NCBI GenBank assembly: GCA_903874275.1
Contig: CAIQRS010000142.1
Span: 29,497 to 93,496 of the forward strand
Direction: 5' to 3'
Length of the DNA stretch: 64,000 nucleotides
Source of the DNA: an uncultured Anaeromyxobacter sp.
GTDB taxonomy: Bacteria; Myxococcota; Myxococcia; Myxococcales; Anaeromyxobacteraceae
Each line of letters opens with the position of its first letter. The first letter of the stretch is position 1. A program made the translations under genes and the position numbers. The notes under the pieces are model-generated. The model saw only the letters and a list, made by a program, of their open reading frames with translations, ran no database searches and was not told the origin of the DNA. Shown in pieces: positions 10,150 to 23,811 of the stretch.

Positions 10150-11274
10150 TCACGAAGCGAGGTCGGGGGCAAGCACGACGCGCGGGTCGGCCCCGGCCCC
10201 GGCGAGCCGCACCGCCCTGCCCAACCCGGCCCAGGGGACCCGCGCGACCGCCTCGTCGGGCGTGAACCAACCCCACTCGCGGTGCTCGTCGGAGAGGCGC
10301 GGCGCGAAACCGTCGGGGAGGACCGCGGCGAAGGCGGTCTCCCTCCCGGTACGCATCCCCCCGCCGGCCCGGGCAGACTGGGAGGGGCCGAGGGCGAAGC
10401 CGTGCACGTAGCCGAGGGAGCGGACCGGCTGGTCGGCTCCGGTCTCCTCGCGCAGCTCGCGGCGCGCCGCCGTGGCCGGGTCCTCGCCGGGCTCGATGCA
10501 ACCGGTGACCTGCTGCCAGAAGCCTCCGCGCTCCTCCGAACGGCGCAGGAGCAGGACCTTCCCGTCCGCGCGGGTCGCCGTCACCGAGATGGTGTGGAGG
10601 TCGAAGTCGCCGTCCCGGCGCTCCCGTTCCAGGACCTCGCAGAGGTGGACGGCCAGCCTCTCCTCGACCTCGGCGAGCGTCGGCGCGGCCCGGCCGGCAC
10701 GCGCCAGCTCCGCCGCCAGCGTCGTCACCCCAAGTGACGGGTCTCCGATGCCGCAGGGAACGATGGCTCCGAAGTGGGCCAGGTCGGCGTGGGCGTTGAA
10801 GGCCAGTCCGTGCGTGGAGATCCAGCGGGAGAGGTGCACCCCGACGGCCCCCACCTTGCGGGGGCCGATCCAGGTCCCGCGGTGCTCCGGGTGGCGCTCC
10901 GCCTCGACCCCCCAGTCGGCGCAGGCCCGGATCATGGCCTCCTCCAGCGCGCCCACGAACTTCCGGACGTCCGGCTTGCCCGACAGGTCCACCACCGGGT
11001 AGGCCACCACCTGGCCGGGCCCGTGGTAGGTCACGTCCCCTCCCCGGTCGGTCTCGTGGATCTCGAAGCCCCGCGCGGCGAGCCATTCCGGCGAGGCCAC
11101 GACGTTGGCGGCTCCCGCCCCCCGACCCAGCGTGAGGACGGGCGGGTGCTCGAGCAGGAAGAGCCAGTCGGTGTCGGGGTCGCGGGCGCGCACCCGCTCC
11201 GAAGCGAGCCGCATGAGCTCCAGGCCGTCGGCGTACTCGACCCTCCCGAGCCGGTGCACCCGGAGCGTCCGCAC
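10150..11274 (-). CDS. lipB: octanoyltransferase LipB fused to a C-terminal Nudix hydrolase
   Basis: LipB motifs HPPVLTLGRGAG, ETDRGGDVTYHGPGQVVAYPVV, GAVGVHLSRWISTHGLAFN, VPCGI; then Nudix box GCIEPGEDPATAARRELREETGAD. Confidence 0.93.
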   Translation of the reverse strand: MRTLRVHRLGRVEYADGLELMRLASERVRARDPDTDWLFLLEHPPVLTLGRGAGAANVVASPEWLAARGFEIHETDRGGDVTYHGPGQVVAYPVVDLSGKPDVRKFVGALEEAMIRACADWGVEAERHPEHRGTWIGPRKVGAVGVHLSRWISTHGLAFNAHADLAHFGAIVPCGIGDPSLGVTTLAAELARAGRAAPTLAEVEERLAVHLCEVLERERRDGDFDLHTISVTATRADGKVLLLRRSEERGGFWQQVTGCIEPGEDPATAARRELREETGADQPVRSLGYVHGFALGPSQSARAGGGMRTGRETAFAAVLPDGFAPRLSDEHREWGWFTPDEAVARVPWAGLGRAVRLAGAGADPRVVLAPDLAS

Positions 11275-11284
11275 GCGCGCCCCT

Positions 11285-12730
11285 CTATCCCTTCGCGGCC
11301 GGCTCCGCCTTCTCCCGGCGGGGGCGCTCCGGCCGGTTGATGGCGTGGATGGCCTCCCCCAGCGCCGCCTTCGACGCCTCCATGAAGGCCTCGGCCAGCG
11401 TCGGGTGGGCGTGGATGGTGAGCGCGACGTCCTCGACGTAGGCCCCCATCTCGAGCGCCAGCGTGGCCTCGGCGATGAGGTCGGAGGCCTCCGGACCGAC
11501 CATGGTCACCCCGAGCAGGAGCTTCGAGTCGCGGTCGCCGATCACCTTCACGAACCCCTCGGTGTGGTCGATGGCGATGGCGCGCCCCAGCGCCGCGAAG
11601 GCGAACTTTCCGACGATGGGGTCGAGCCCCTTGGCGCGGGCCTGCTCCTCGGAGAGGCCGGTGGTGGCCACCTCCGGGTCGGTGAAGATGGCGCCGGGCA
11701 TGGCCACCCAGTCGCGCGCCGACTTGTGGCCGGCCACGACCTCGGCGGCGATCTCGCCCTCCTTCGAGGCCTTGTGGGCCAGGAACGGGGGGCCGACCAC
11801 GTCGCCGATGGCGAAGATCGCGGGATTCGAGCTGCGGAGCTGGTCGTCCACCTGCACGTAGCCCCTGGCGTCGAGCTTCACCCCCGCCGTCTCGAGTCCG
11901 AGCCCCTCCGTGTTGGGGCGGAAGCCCACCGCCACGAGCACCTTGTCGGCCGGGATGGCCTGCTCCTTCCCCTCCACCTCGATGCGCACCGAGAGCGCGC
12001 CCCCGGCGGCGTCGAGCCCCTTCGCCTTGGCGTTCAGGTGGACGTCCACGCCCCGCTGCCGCAACCCCTTCTGGACGATGCGCACCGCCTCAGGGTCAAC
12101 GCCGGTGAGGAGCGCAGGCAGCGCCTCCACCACGGTGACCTTCGACCCCAGCTTGGCGTAGACCGTGCCCAGCTCGAGCCCGATCACCCCGCCCCCGATG
12201 ACGACGAGCCGCGCCGGAACCTCCGGCAGGTCGAGCGCCTCGCGCGCCGTCCAGACGTCCTTGCCGTAGGCGAACCCGGGGATGGCGATGGGGCGCGCGC
12301 CGGTGGCCAGGATGAAGGCCCCGGCCTCGACGCGGGTCTTCTCGCCGCCGGCCTCGACCTCCACCGCGTTCGGCCCGACGAAGGTGGCCTTGCCCTTCAG
12401 CACCTCCACGCCGTTGCCCTTCTCGAGCGCGCCGACCCCGCCGACGAGCTTCTTCACCACGCCCTCCTTGAAGGCGCGGAGCTTCGCCACGTCCACCTTG
12501 GGCTCGGAGACCAGGATCCCGCGCTCGGCCGCGCCGCGGATCTCGTCCACCAGGTTGCCCACGGCGATGAAGGCCTTGGAGGGGATGCACCCCCAGTTCA
12601 GGCAGACGCCGCCCAGCGACTCCTTCTCCACGAGCGCCGTCCTCTTGCCCAGCTGGGCGAGCCGGATGGCCGCCACGTATCCGCCGGGTCCGGCCCCGAT
12701 CACCACCGCGTCGAAGGTCTTGGTCGTCAT
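11285..12730 (-). CDS. lpdA: dihydrolipoyl dehydrogenase (E3)
   Basis: MTTKTFDAVVIGAGPGGYVAAIRLAQLGKRTALVEKESLGGVCLNWGCIPSKAF; start ATG at 12730; the 1418-aa track ORF is an artefactual upstream extension. Confidence 0.96.
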   Translation of the reverse strand: MTTKTFDAVVIGAGPGGYVAAIRLAQLGKRTALVEKESLGGVCLNWGCIPSKAFIAVGNLVDEIRGAAERGILVSEPKVDVAKLRAFKEGVVKKLVGGVGALEKGNGVEVLKGKATFVGPNAVEVEAGGEKTRVEAGAFILATGARPIAIPGFAYGKDVWTAREALDLPEVPARLVVIGGGVIGLELGTVYAKLGSKVTVVEALPALLTGVDPEAVRIVQKGLRQRGVDVHLNAKAKGLDAAGGALSVRIEVEGKEQAIPADKVLVAVGFRPNTEGLGLETAGVKLDARGYVQVDDQLRSSNPAIFAIGDVVGPPFLAHKASKEGEIAAEVVAGHKSARDWVAMPGAIFTDPEVATTGLSEEQARAKGLDPIVGKFAFAALGRAIAIDHTEGFVKVIGDRDSKLLLGVTMVGPEASDLIAEATLALEMGAYVEDVALTIHAHPTLAEAFMEASKAALGEAIHAINRPERPRREKAEPAAKG

Positions 12731-13602
12731 CCGTCTCTCCTGGTTCCCCTGGATATACCGCGCTTTTGCCGCCTCGCCCGCTCCGCGTCCGTCAGGACCC
12801 GGGGGGTTCGCGGGGCCACCCCGCCCAGGTCCTGCACGACCACGGCGGCCGCCACCAGGCCGAAGACTCCGGTCACGAAGGCCACGCTCCCGTAGCATTT
12901 TGGATCGCGCCGGCGCTGCCCGTCCGGACGGGCTCGGGTCCCGGGGATGCCCTCCTCGTCCCCCGGGAGGGACAGGGTTTCCCGCGCCTCCTCGACCGAC
13001 CAGACCGCCTTCACCCCGAGCGGGGCGGTGGCGGAGATGGCGTGGCGCCTGCGCAGGTACTTGCGAACGTCCTTGGCCAGCTGATCGGTGTGGGTCTCGG
13101 ACAGGTCGGTGACCTGGACCGCGGTGGGGTCTATCCGCCGCGCCGCCCCGAGGGCCGTGACCACCGGGATGCCCAGGTCGAGGCAGCGGGCGATGACGTG
13201 CAGCTTCGCCACCACGGTATCCATGGCGTCCACGACGTAGGACGTCCCGGCTGGCACGAGCCGGTCGGCCGTCTCCGGCCCGTAGGGCACGCACTCCGGG
13301 TCGAACCGGGCGGTGGGGGCGACCCGGGAGAGCCGCTCGGCGAGCACCTCCGCCTTGAATCGCCCGAACTCCCCGTCGAGGGCGTGGAGCTGACGGTTGG
13401 CGTTGGTCTCGTCCACCCGCTCCCCGTCCACCAGCGTGAGCCTCCCCACCCCGGCGCGGGCCAGCGCCTCGGCGCTGAAGGAGCCCACTCCGCCGAGCCC
13501 CAGGACGATCACGTGGGCCTCCCCGAGCCGGGCCACCGCCTCGAGTCCGAGGAGGCGCGCGTTCCGGTCGGCGCGGGGGGAGATCTTGCGGCTCGTGGTC
13601 AA
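12727..13602 (-). CDS. tcdA: ThiF/E1-like tRNA threonylcarbamoyladenosine dehydratase
   Basis: VIVLGLGGVGSFSAEALARAGVGRLTLVDGERVDETNANRQLHAL; VVDAMDTVVAKLHVI; GVKAVWSVE. Confidence 0.88.
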   Translation of the reverse strand: MTTSRKISPRADRNARLLGLEAVARLGEAHVIVLGLGGVGSFSAEALARAGVGRLTLVDGERVDETNANRQLHALDGEFGRFKAEVLAERLSRVAPTARFDPECVPYGPETADRLVPAGTSYVVDAMDTVVAKLHVIARCLDLGIPVVTALGAARRIDPTAVQVTDLSETHTDQLAKDVRKYLRRRHAISATAPLGVKAVWSVEEARETLSLPGDEEGIPGTRARPDGQRRRDPKCYGSVAFVTGVFGLVAAAVVVQDLGGVAPRTPRVLTDAERARRQKRGISRGTRRDG

Positions 13603-13605
13603 GAA

Positions 13606-14391
13606 TCAGGTGGGGGTGAGGCGCAGGAGGCGTCGCGCGTTTTCGGTGGTGAGTCGGTCGAGCTCGGCGGGGGTGGCGCCCCGGGCGAGGGCCACGGCGC
13701 CGAGCACGAGCGGCAGGTGGGCCGGCTCGTTCCTCGTCCCGCGGTGCGGGTGGGGGCTCTGGTCGGGGGCGTCGGTCTCCACGAGCAGCCGGTCCGGCGC
13801 GACCGCCCGGGCGGCGGCCAGCGGCTTGCGCGCCCCCTCGTAGGTGACCGGCCCGGCGAAGGAGAAGTGGAGCCCCAGCGCCGCGAGGGGGGGGACCTGC
13901 TCGGCGCTCCCGGAGAAGCTGTGCAGGACCCCACCGGCGGGCAGGCCGTCCCGCGCGAGCTCCTCGAGCATGGCGTCGTGGGCCCGCAGCGAGTGGAGCA
14001 GGACCGGGAGCCCCAGCCTGCCGGCGATGGCGAGGTGCCCGCGGAGGACCGCCCGCTGCCGGTCGAGCGGAGCGCCGGCCTCGACGCTCGGGCCGTCGAG
14101 TCCGCACTCCCCGACCGCCACGGCCCCTCCCCGGGCGAGGAGCGATTCCAGGTCGGCCAGGTGGCGATCGTCGCTGGCCGGTGCCATCCCGGGCAAGGCC
14201 TGCGGGTGGATGCCCAGGGCCACGTGAACGCCCGGGTGGCTGGCGCCGAAGGTGAGGAGCCCAGCCCAGCCGGAGGGCTCCACTGCCGGGATCACCACGT
14301 CGGTGACCCCCACGGCCCGGGCCCGCGCCAGGGCCTGCTCCCGGTCCCCGTCGAAGGCGGGGGAGTCGAGGTGGCAATGGGTGTCGATCAC
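13606..14391 (-). CDS. TatD-family metal-dependent hydrolase
   Basis: MIDTHCHLDSPAFDGD, GIHPQALPG, AVGECGLDG, LVETDAPDQSP. Confidence 0.9.
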   Translation of the reverse strand: MIDTHCHLDSPAFDGDREQALARARAVGVTDVVIPAVEPSGWAGLLTFGASHPGVHVALGIHPQALPGMAPASDDRHLADLESLLARGGAVAVGECGLDGPSVEAGAPLDRQRAVLRGHLAIAGRLGLPVLLHSLRAHDAMLEELARDGLPAGGVLHSFSGSAEQVPPLAALGLHFSFAGPVTYEGARKPLAAARAVAPDRLLVETDAPDQSPHPHRGTRNEPAHLPLVLGAVALARGATPAELDRLTTENARRLLRLTPT

Positions 14392-14394
14392 CCG

Positions 14395-15603
14395 CTACAC
14401 CGTGTGCAGGAAGAGCAGGGCCGGGTTCTCGAGGTGACGGATGACCTCGTAGGTGAACGCGGCCGCCTCGGTTCCGTCCACCACCCGGTGGTCGCTGGTG
14501 AGCGAGACGTACATCACGTCCCGGATGACCACCTGCCCGTCGCGCGCCACCGGCGTGGGGCGGATGCGGTGTATCCCCAGGATGGCCACCTCGGGGAAGT
14601 TGATCACCGGGGTCGCGAACATGCCTCCCAGCGCCCCCAGGCTCGTCACCGTGAAGGTGGAGTTGCCCACGTCCTCCGGGCGCAGCTTGCCGGCCCGGCT
14701 GTCGGCGCCCAGGCGGGCGATCTCCCGGGCCAGGTCCACGATGGAGCGCTGGTCGGCGCGCCGGACCACCGGAACGGTGAGCCCCTGGTCGGTGGCCGCG
14801 GCGATGCCCAGGTCGTACCAGTGCTTGCGGTGGATCTCCCCGCGTGCCTCGTCGAAGGAGGCGTTGAGCTGCGGGAACTTGCGGAGCGCCGCCACCGCCG
14901 CCTTGAGCACGAAGGGGAGGAAGGTGATCTTCACCCCCTCGGCCTCCGCGCCCTTCGCCATCCGGTCCTTCAGCACCACCAGGTCGGTGGCGTCCACCTG
15001 CTCGACGAAGGTGAAGTGGGCGGCGGTGCGCGTCGACTGCGCCATCTTCTCGGCGATGCGGCGGCGCAGGCCGCGGACCGGGACGACCTCGACGGTCCCC
15101 GGCAGGGCGGAGGGAGCCGCGCCGGACGCGGCGGACCCGCCCGCGCCCGCGCTCCCCCGCACGTCCTCCTTGGTGACCCGGCCCGACGGGCCGGTGGGGG
15201 CGACCTTCTGGATGTCCACCCCGAGCTCGCGGGCGAGCGCACGGACGGCCGGCGCGGCCAGCGCCCTCCCCGCCGCCCCCGGAGCCGGACGGGCCTCCAC
15301 GACAGGCGGGACGGGCGCGGCCGGAGCGGCCGCCGCCACGACGGCGGGAGCCTGCACGGAGCCCCCCTCGAGCTCCATCTCGACGAGCGGGTGGTGCACC
15401 CTGGCCACCTCGCCTTCCTTCCAGTGCAGGCGGGTCACCCGGCCGCGCTTGGGCGACGGGATGGTCACGGTGGCCTTGTCGGTCATCACCTCGGCGAGCG
15501 GCTGGTCCTCCACCACGGAATCGCCGGGCTTCACGAACCACTTCAGGATCTCCGCCTCGACGACCCCTTCGCCGATGTCGGGCAGCAGGAACTGGTAGGC
15601 CAT
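14395..15603 (-). CDS. 2-oxoacid dehydrogenase E2, dihydrolipoyl acyltransferase
   Basis: MAYQFLLPDIGEGVVEAEILKWFVKPGDSVVEDQPLAEVMTDKATVTIPSP lipoyl domain; peripheral-subunit-binding domain; LTSDHRVVDGTEAAAF active site. Confidence 0.95.
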   Translation of the reverse strand: MAYQFLLPDIGEGVVEAEILKWFVKPGDSVVEDQPLAEVMTDKATVTIPSPKRGRVTRLHWKEGEVARVHHPLVEMELEGGSVQAPAVVAAAAPAAPVPPVVEARPAPGAAGRALAAPAVRALARELGVDIQKVAPTGPSGRVTKEDVRGSAGAGGSAASGAAPSALPGTVEVVPVRGLRRRIAEKMAQSTRTAAHFTFVEQVDATDLVVLKDRMAKGAEAEGVKITFLPFVLKAAVAALRKFPQLNASFDEARGEIHRKHWYDLGIAAATDQGLTVPVVRRADQRSIVDLAREIARLGADSRAGKLRPEDVGNSTFTVTSLGALGGMFATPVINFPEVAILGIHRIRPTPVARDGQVVIRDVMYVSLTSDHRVVDGTEAAAFTYEVIRHLENPALLFLHTV

Positions 15604-15622
15604 GTTTCCTCTTCCGGTGCGG

Positions 15623-16597
15623 CTAGAACGCGACGACCTCGCGGATGGCCCTGAGGATGCGCGGTGCGCGAGGAAGGTACTCGTTCTCGAGCGTGTAGGG
15701 GAACGGCGTGTCGAATCCGGTGACCCGAGTCACCGGGGCCTCCAGGTGGAGGAAACAGCGCTCCTGGATGAGCGCCGCGATCTCGGCGCCGAAACCGCAA
15801 GTCCTGGGCGCCTCGTGGACGACGACCGCGCGGCCGGTCTTGCGGACCGATTCCTCGATGGCGTCGATGTCGAGCGGTTGGAGCGAGCGAAGATCGAGGA
15901 GCTCGGCGTCGATCCCCAGGGCCGCGCCCTCCTTCACCGCCTGGTCGGCCTCGTGCCACATGGCGCCCCAGGCGATCACCGTGACCTGCGTGCCCTCCCG
16001 GGTGACCCTGGCCTTGCCGATGGGCACCACCACCTCGCCCTCCGGGACCTCCCCCTTGGCAGCGCGGTACATCCTCTTCGGCTCGAAGAAGAGCACCGGG
16101 TCGGGGTCGCGGATGGCCGCGGTGAGGAGCCCCTTGGCGTCGTGCGGGTTCGCGGGCACGACCACCTTGAGGCCTGCGGTGTGGATGAAGTGGGCCTCCG
16201 GTGACTGGGAGTGATAGTGGCCGCCGCGGATCCCGCCGCCGTAGGGGGTGCGGATCACCATGGGGCAGGCGTACTGCCCCCCCGATCGGTACCGGTACTT
16301 GGCCACCTCGCTGAGGATCTGGTCCATGGCCGGGAAGATGAAGTCGGCGAACTGGATCTCCGGCACCGGCTTCAACCCGTAGAGCGCCATTCCCAGCGCA
16401 GTCCCGATGACGCCGCTCTCGGCCAGCGGCGTGTCGATGACCCGCTCCTTGCCGAACTCCTCCTGGAGCCCCTGGCTGGCGCGGAACACTCCGCCGAACT
16501 TCCCCACGTCCTCCCCCAGGACGACGACGCTGGGGTCGCGCCGCATCTCGAGCCGGAGGGCGTCGTTCACCGCCTGGATGATGTTCATCGTCGGCAT
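15623..16597 (-). CDS. 2-oxoacid/pyruvate dehydrogenase E1 component, beta subunit
   Basis: VNDALRLEMRRDPSVVVLGEDVGKFGGVFRASQGLQEEFGKERVIDTPLAESGVIGTALGMALYGLKPVPEIQFADF. Confidence 0.95.
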   Translation of the reverse strand: MPTMNIIQAVNDALRLEMRRDPSVVVLGEDVGKFGGVFRASQGLQEEFGKERVIDTPLAESGVIGTALGMALYGLKPVPEIQFADFIFPAMDQILSEVAKYRYRSGGQYACPMVIRTPYGGGIRGGHYHSQSPEAHFIHTAGLKVVVPANPHDAKGLLTAAIRDPDPVLFFEPKRMYRAAKGEVPEGEVVVPIGKARVTREGTQVTVIAWGAMWHEADQAVKEGAALGIDAELLDLRSLQPLDIDAIEESVRKTGRAVVVHEAPRTCGFGAEIAALIQERCFLHLEAPVTRVTGFDTPFPYTLENEYLPRAPRILRAIREVVAF

Positions 16598-16606
16598 GTG
16601 ACCGCG

Positions 16607-17791
16607 CTACCGGGGGCTCGCGGTTCGGGGGTCGGCGGCGATGGCGGCGCGCAGCTCCGCGAGCTGCTCCCGCTGCTGCCAGAGCGGCTCGGCGTAGACG
16701 CCCGCGAAGAGGGTCTCGACGGGGGGCTTCGGGTCGAAGGCCTCGGCTTCCTCCACGGCGCGACGGACCTGGTCCTTGGCCTCGGCGCGGAACTTCTCCG
16801 TGTCCTTGGCGGCGACGAGCCGCTTCCATCCCAGGTATCGCCCCATCCGGAGGATGGGATCCCGGGCCCGCCAGGCCTCGACCTCCTCGGCGCTCCGGTA
16901 GGCGCGCGGGTCGTCGGAGGTGGAGTGCCCCTCGACCCGGTAGGTGACGCACTCGAGCAGCGTGGGGCCGAGGCCGGCGGCGCCCCGCTCCCTGGCCCGG
17001 AGGGTGGCGGCGTGGACGGCGAGCAGGTCGTTTCCGTCCACCCTCTCGCCGTGGATCCCGTAGGCGACCGCCTTCTGGGCGATGGTCTCGGAGGCGGTCT
17101 GCAGCTCGCGGGGGACGCTGATGGCCCAGCCGTTGTTGCGGCAGGCCATGACCACCGGGATCTTGTGCACGCCGGCGAAGTTGGCCCCGGTGTGGAAGTC
17201 GTTGGCGCTCGTGGCCCCCTCGCCGAACCAGGTGAGCGCCACCATGTCGTCACCGCGGATGCGGGCCGCCCAGGCGGCGCCGACAGCCTGGGGGACCTGC
17301 GTGGCGATGGGGGCGCTGATGGAGACGAAGCGGCCGGCGGCCCAGGCCTCGTGGCAGGGCATCTGGTGGCCGAGCATCCGGTCCCCGGCGTTGCCGAGGA
17401 GGTCGCAGACGAAGGTCGAGAGCGGCATCCCGCGGAAAAGGGCCCCGGCGTGCTCCCGGTAGGACGGGAAGAGCCAGTCCTGCTGCCGCATCCCGGCCAC
17501 GGTGCCGAGGACCGTCGCCTCCTCGCCGATGGCGCCGATGTAGAAGGCGATGCGCCCTTGCCGCTGCAGCTGGACCATGCGCTCGTCCACCTCGCGGGAG
17601 AGGAGCATCCAGCGGTAGAGCCCCACGGCCTCCTCGTCGGAGAGGGTCACCGCGGCCGGATCGGCCGAGCCGTCGTCGGCGATCACGGTCCGGAGCGGGA
17701 ACTCGCGCTCCCAGCGCCCCTCGCCCCCGCCGACGGCCGGAAGGTTCCCCTTGCGCATCCGCGCCTCCTCGATGTCGCGCACCCGTCGCAT
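16607..17791 (-). CDS. 2-oxoacid/pyruvate dehydrogenase E1 component, alpha subunit
   Basis: ThDP-binding region GDDMVALTWFGEGATSANDFHTGANFAGVHKIPVVMACRNNGWAIS; ECVTYRVEGHSTSDDPRAYR. Confidence 0.95.
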   Translation of the reverse strand: MRRVRDIEEARMRKGNLPAVGGGEGRWEREFPLRTVIADDGSADPAAVTLSDEEAVGLYRWMLLSREVDERMVQLQRQGRIAFYIGAIGEEATVLGTVAGMRQQDWLFPSYREHAGALFRGMPLSTFVCDLLGNAGDRMLGHQMPCHEAWAAGRFVSISAPIATQVPQAVGAAWAARIRGDDMVALTWFGEGATSANDFHTGANFAGVHKIPVVMACRNNGWAISVPRELQTASETIAQKAVAYGIHGERVDGNDLLAVHAATLRARERGAAGLGPTLLECVTYRVEGHSTSDDPRAYRSAEEVEAWRARDPILRMGRYLGWKRLVAAKDTEKFRAEAKDQVRRAVEEAEAFDPKPPVETLFAGVYAEPLWQQREQLAELRAAIAADPRTASPR

Positions 17792-17804
17792 CAGGAACCC
17801 TCCC

Positions 17805-18794
17805 TCACGGCCTGGCCGGCACGCCGCGCGACGCGAGCACGCCCTTCATGAAGAGCTCTCCCGCCCGGTAGCTCGACCGGACCAGCGGACCGCTCGCGAC
17901 GTAGCGGAAGCCGAGGCGCCGTCCCTCCGACTCGTAGGCGGCGAAGGCCTCGGGGGTCACGAACTCGACCACCGGCAGGTGCCAGGCCGACGGGCGGAGG
18001 TACTGACCGAGCGTCAGGACCTCGACGCCGACCGCGCGCAGGTCGCGCATCGACTGCTCGACCTCGGCGGAACCCTCCCCCAGCCCCACCATGATGGAGG
18101 ACTTGGTCACCACCCCGGGGAACTCCCGCTTCATCCGTTCGAGCACCCCCAGGGTCTGGTCGTAGCCGGCGCGGCCGTCCCGCACCGCCGGCGTGAGGCG
18201 ACGGACGGTCTCCAGGTTGTTCGCGAAGACGTCGGGGGAGGCCCGTCCGACCGTCCGGACCGCCGCGGCGTCGCCCTGGAAGTCGGGGGTCAGCACCTCG
18301 ACGAGGAGCCCCGGGATCTCCTTGAGGCGGCGAATGGCCTCTGCGAAGTGGGCGGCGCCTCCGTCGGGCAGGTCGTCGCGGTCCACGCTCGTCACCACCA
18401 CGTAGTCGAGCGAGAGCTTGCGGACCGCCTCGGCCATGTGGCGCGGCTCGTCCGGGTCGAGCGCAGGGGGGCGGGCCGCGGTCTTCACCTGGCAGAAGCG
18501 GCAGCCCCGTGTGCAGGTGTCGCCCATCAGCATCACCGTGGCCGTGCCACCCCCCCAGCACTCGGCGACGTTCGGGCAATGGGCCTCGGCGCAGACGGTG
18601 TGGAGGTTGAGGCCGGACAGGGTGTCCCGGACCCGCCCGTATCGCTCCCCCCCGGGAACCCCCACGCGAAGCCAGGCCGGCTTGCGGGCGTTCACGGGAA
18701 GCCCGGCCGCCCGGATCGAGGCGACCGCCTCCCGACCCCGGTCGTCGGCGGGGTCGGGGGCGATCACCGGCAGTCTGGATCCGGGGGTGGTCAT
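17805..18794 (-). CDS. lipA: lipoyl synthase
   Basis: [39 protein letters not shown]: both LipA Cys clusters. Confidence 0.97.
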   Translation of the reverse strand: MTTPGSRLPVIAPDPADDRGREAVASIRAAGLPVNARKPAWLRVGVPGGERYGRVRDTLSGLNLHTVCAEAHCPNVAECWGGGTATVMLMGDTCTRGCRFCQVKTAARPPALDPDEPRHMAEAVRKLSLDYVVVTSVDRDDLPDGGAAHFAEAIRRLKEIPGLLVEVLTPDFQGDAAAVRTVGRASPDVFANNLETVRRLTPAVRDGRAGYDQTLGVLERMKREFPGVVTKSSIMVGLGEGSAEVEQSMRDLRAVGVEVLTLGQYLRPSAWHLPVVEFVTPEAFAAYESEGRRLGFRYVASGPLVRSSYRAGELFMKGVLASRGVPARP

Positions 18795-18905
18795 CCCGGC
18801 GGTTCCTATTCGCGGGCCCCGGCCGGTTCAAGGGTGCTTGCACCTCCTCCCGCGGTGGGACTTCCCGTGGCCCCACGACCCCCTGTGGGGTATGAAGGTA
18901 GGCCG

Positions 18906-19993
18906 ATGAACCGCGACCCGTCGACCCTGGAGCCGGACGACGGCACGGCGATGCGCGTGCTGATCGTGGACGACGATGCGGTCGTCCGCGATGCCATCGG
19001 CATGGTGCTCACGGACGAGGGGTACGACTGCCAGACCACGTCCGGGGCCGAGTCCGCGCTCGACCTGGTCCGCGACGCCGATCCCCACCTCGTCATCAGC
19101 GACATGAAGATGCCCGGCAAGGACGGCCTCTGGCTCCTCGATCGGTTGCGCCGCGAGCGGCCCGACACCGCCGTGGTGATGCTCACCGCCTACGGCGACA
19201 CCGAGGCCGCGGTGGAGTGCCTGCGCCGGGGCGCCACCGACTACCTGCTCAAGCCGCCCAGGACGGTGGATCTCCTGCGGGCCATCGACCGCGCCCTCTC
19301 CCGGCGCCGCGACGAGCGGGCCCGGGAGCGCTACCGGACCAGCCTGCAGCGGACGGTCCGCGAGAAGGCCACCGACCTGCGGCGCGCGCTCGTCGAGGTG
19401 GAGGCTGCCTACAACAGCACCCTCTACGCGCTGGTGGCGGCGCTCGACGCCCGGGAGCAGGAGACCGGCGATCACTCCCAGCGCGTGGGGCGCTACACGC
19501 TGGCCCTCGCCGACCGCCTGGGCGTCCCCATGAGCGAGCGGCACGACATCTTCCGCGGGGCGCTCCTGCACGACATCGGCAAGATCGGCGTGCCCGACGC
19601 CATCCTGCTCAAGCCCGGGCCCCTCGACCCCTCCGAGTGGGAGGAGATGCGCAAGCACCCCCAGACCGGCTTCAACATCCTGAAGTCGATCGGATTCCTC
19701 CGCATCCCTGCCGACATCGTCCTCTCCCACCAGGAGCGCTTCGACGGCTCGGGCTATCCCCGCGGGCTGGGCGGAGATCGCATCCCGGTCGGGGCGCGGA
19801 TCTTCGCCATCGCCGATGCGCTCGACGCGATGTCGAGCGACCGCCCCTACCGGAAGAGCCTGGGCTTCGCCCGGGCCATCGAGGAGATCGCCCGGCAGTC
19901 GGGGACCCAGTTCGACCCCCAGGTGGTCGAGGCGCTCCTCGCCATCGGCCAGGCCGGCATCGAGACCATCGCCAGGCTGGAGACCCGGCCCCT

Positions 19994-19997
<4 letters not shown>
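18906..19997 (+). CDS. response regulator with HD-GYP c-di-GMP phosphodiesterase domain (RpfG-like)
   Basis: VLIVDDDAVVRDAIGMVLTDEGY receiver; HDIGKIGVPDAILLKPGPLDPSEWEEMRKHPQTGFNIL...HQERFDGSGYPRGLGGDRIPVGARIFAIADALDAM. Confidence 0.94.
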
Positions 19998-22401
<2,404 letters not shown>

Positions 22402-22431
22402 TCAAACCCCGTCCAGGCCGTGTATCGGCGC

Positions 22432-23754
<1,323 letters not shown>

Positions 23755-23811
23755 CTATTTGCCCGCTCGATCGCGCCGGCGTCAACCGATCTTCTCACCC
23801 CATCCCGGGGT

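Noticed and set aside
8737-10737. Long plus-strand ORFs opposite aspartate kinase, E1/E2, lepA, pyrC, dnaE2 and others
   Set aside because: Each mirrors a confidently assigned minus-strand gene. Stop codons are rare in all frames at this GC content, so length alone is not evidence.
11285-15541. 1418-aa minus-strand ORF
   Set aside because: Only the 3' third (lpdA from 12730) is genuine. The upstream part is an out-of-frame reading of tcdA, tatD and E2.
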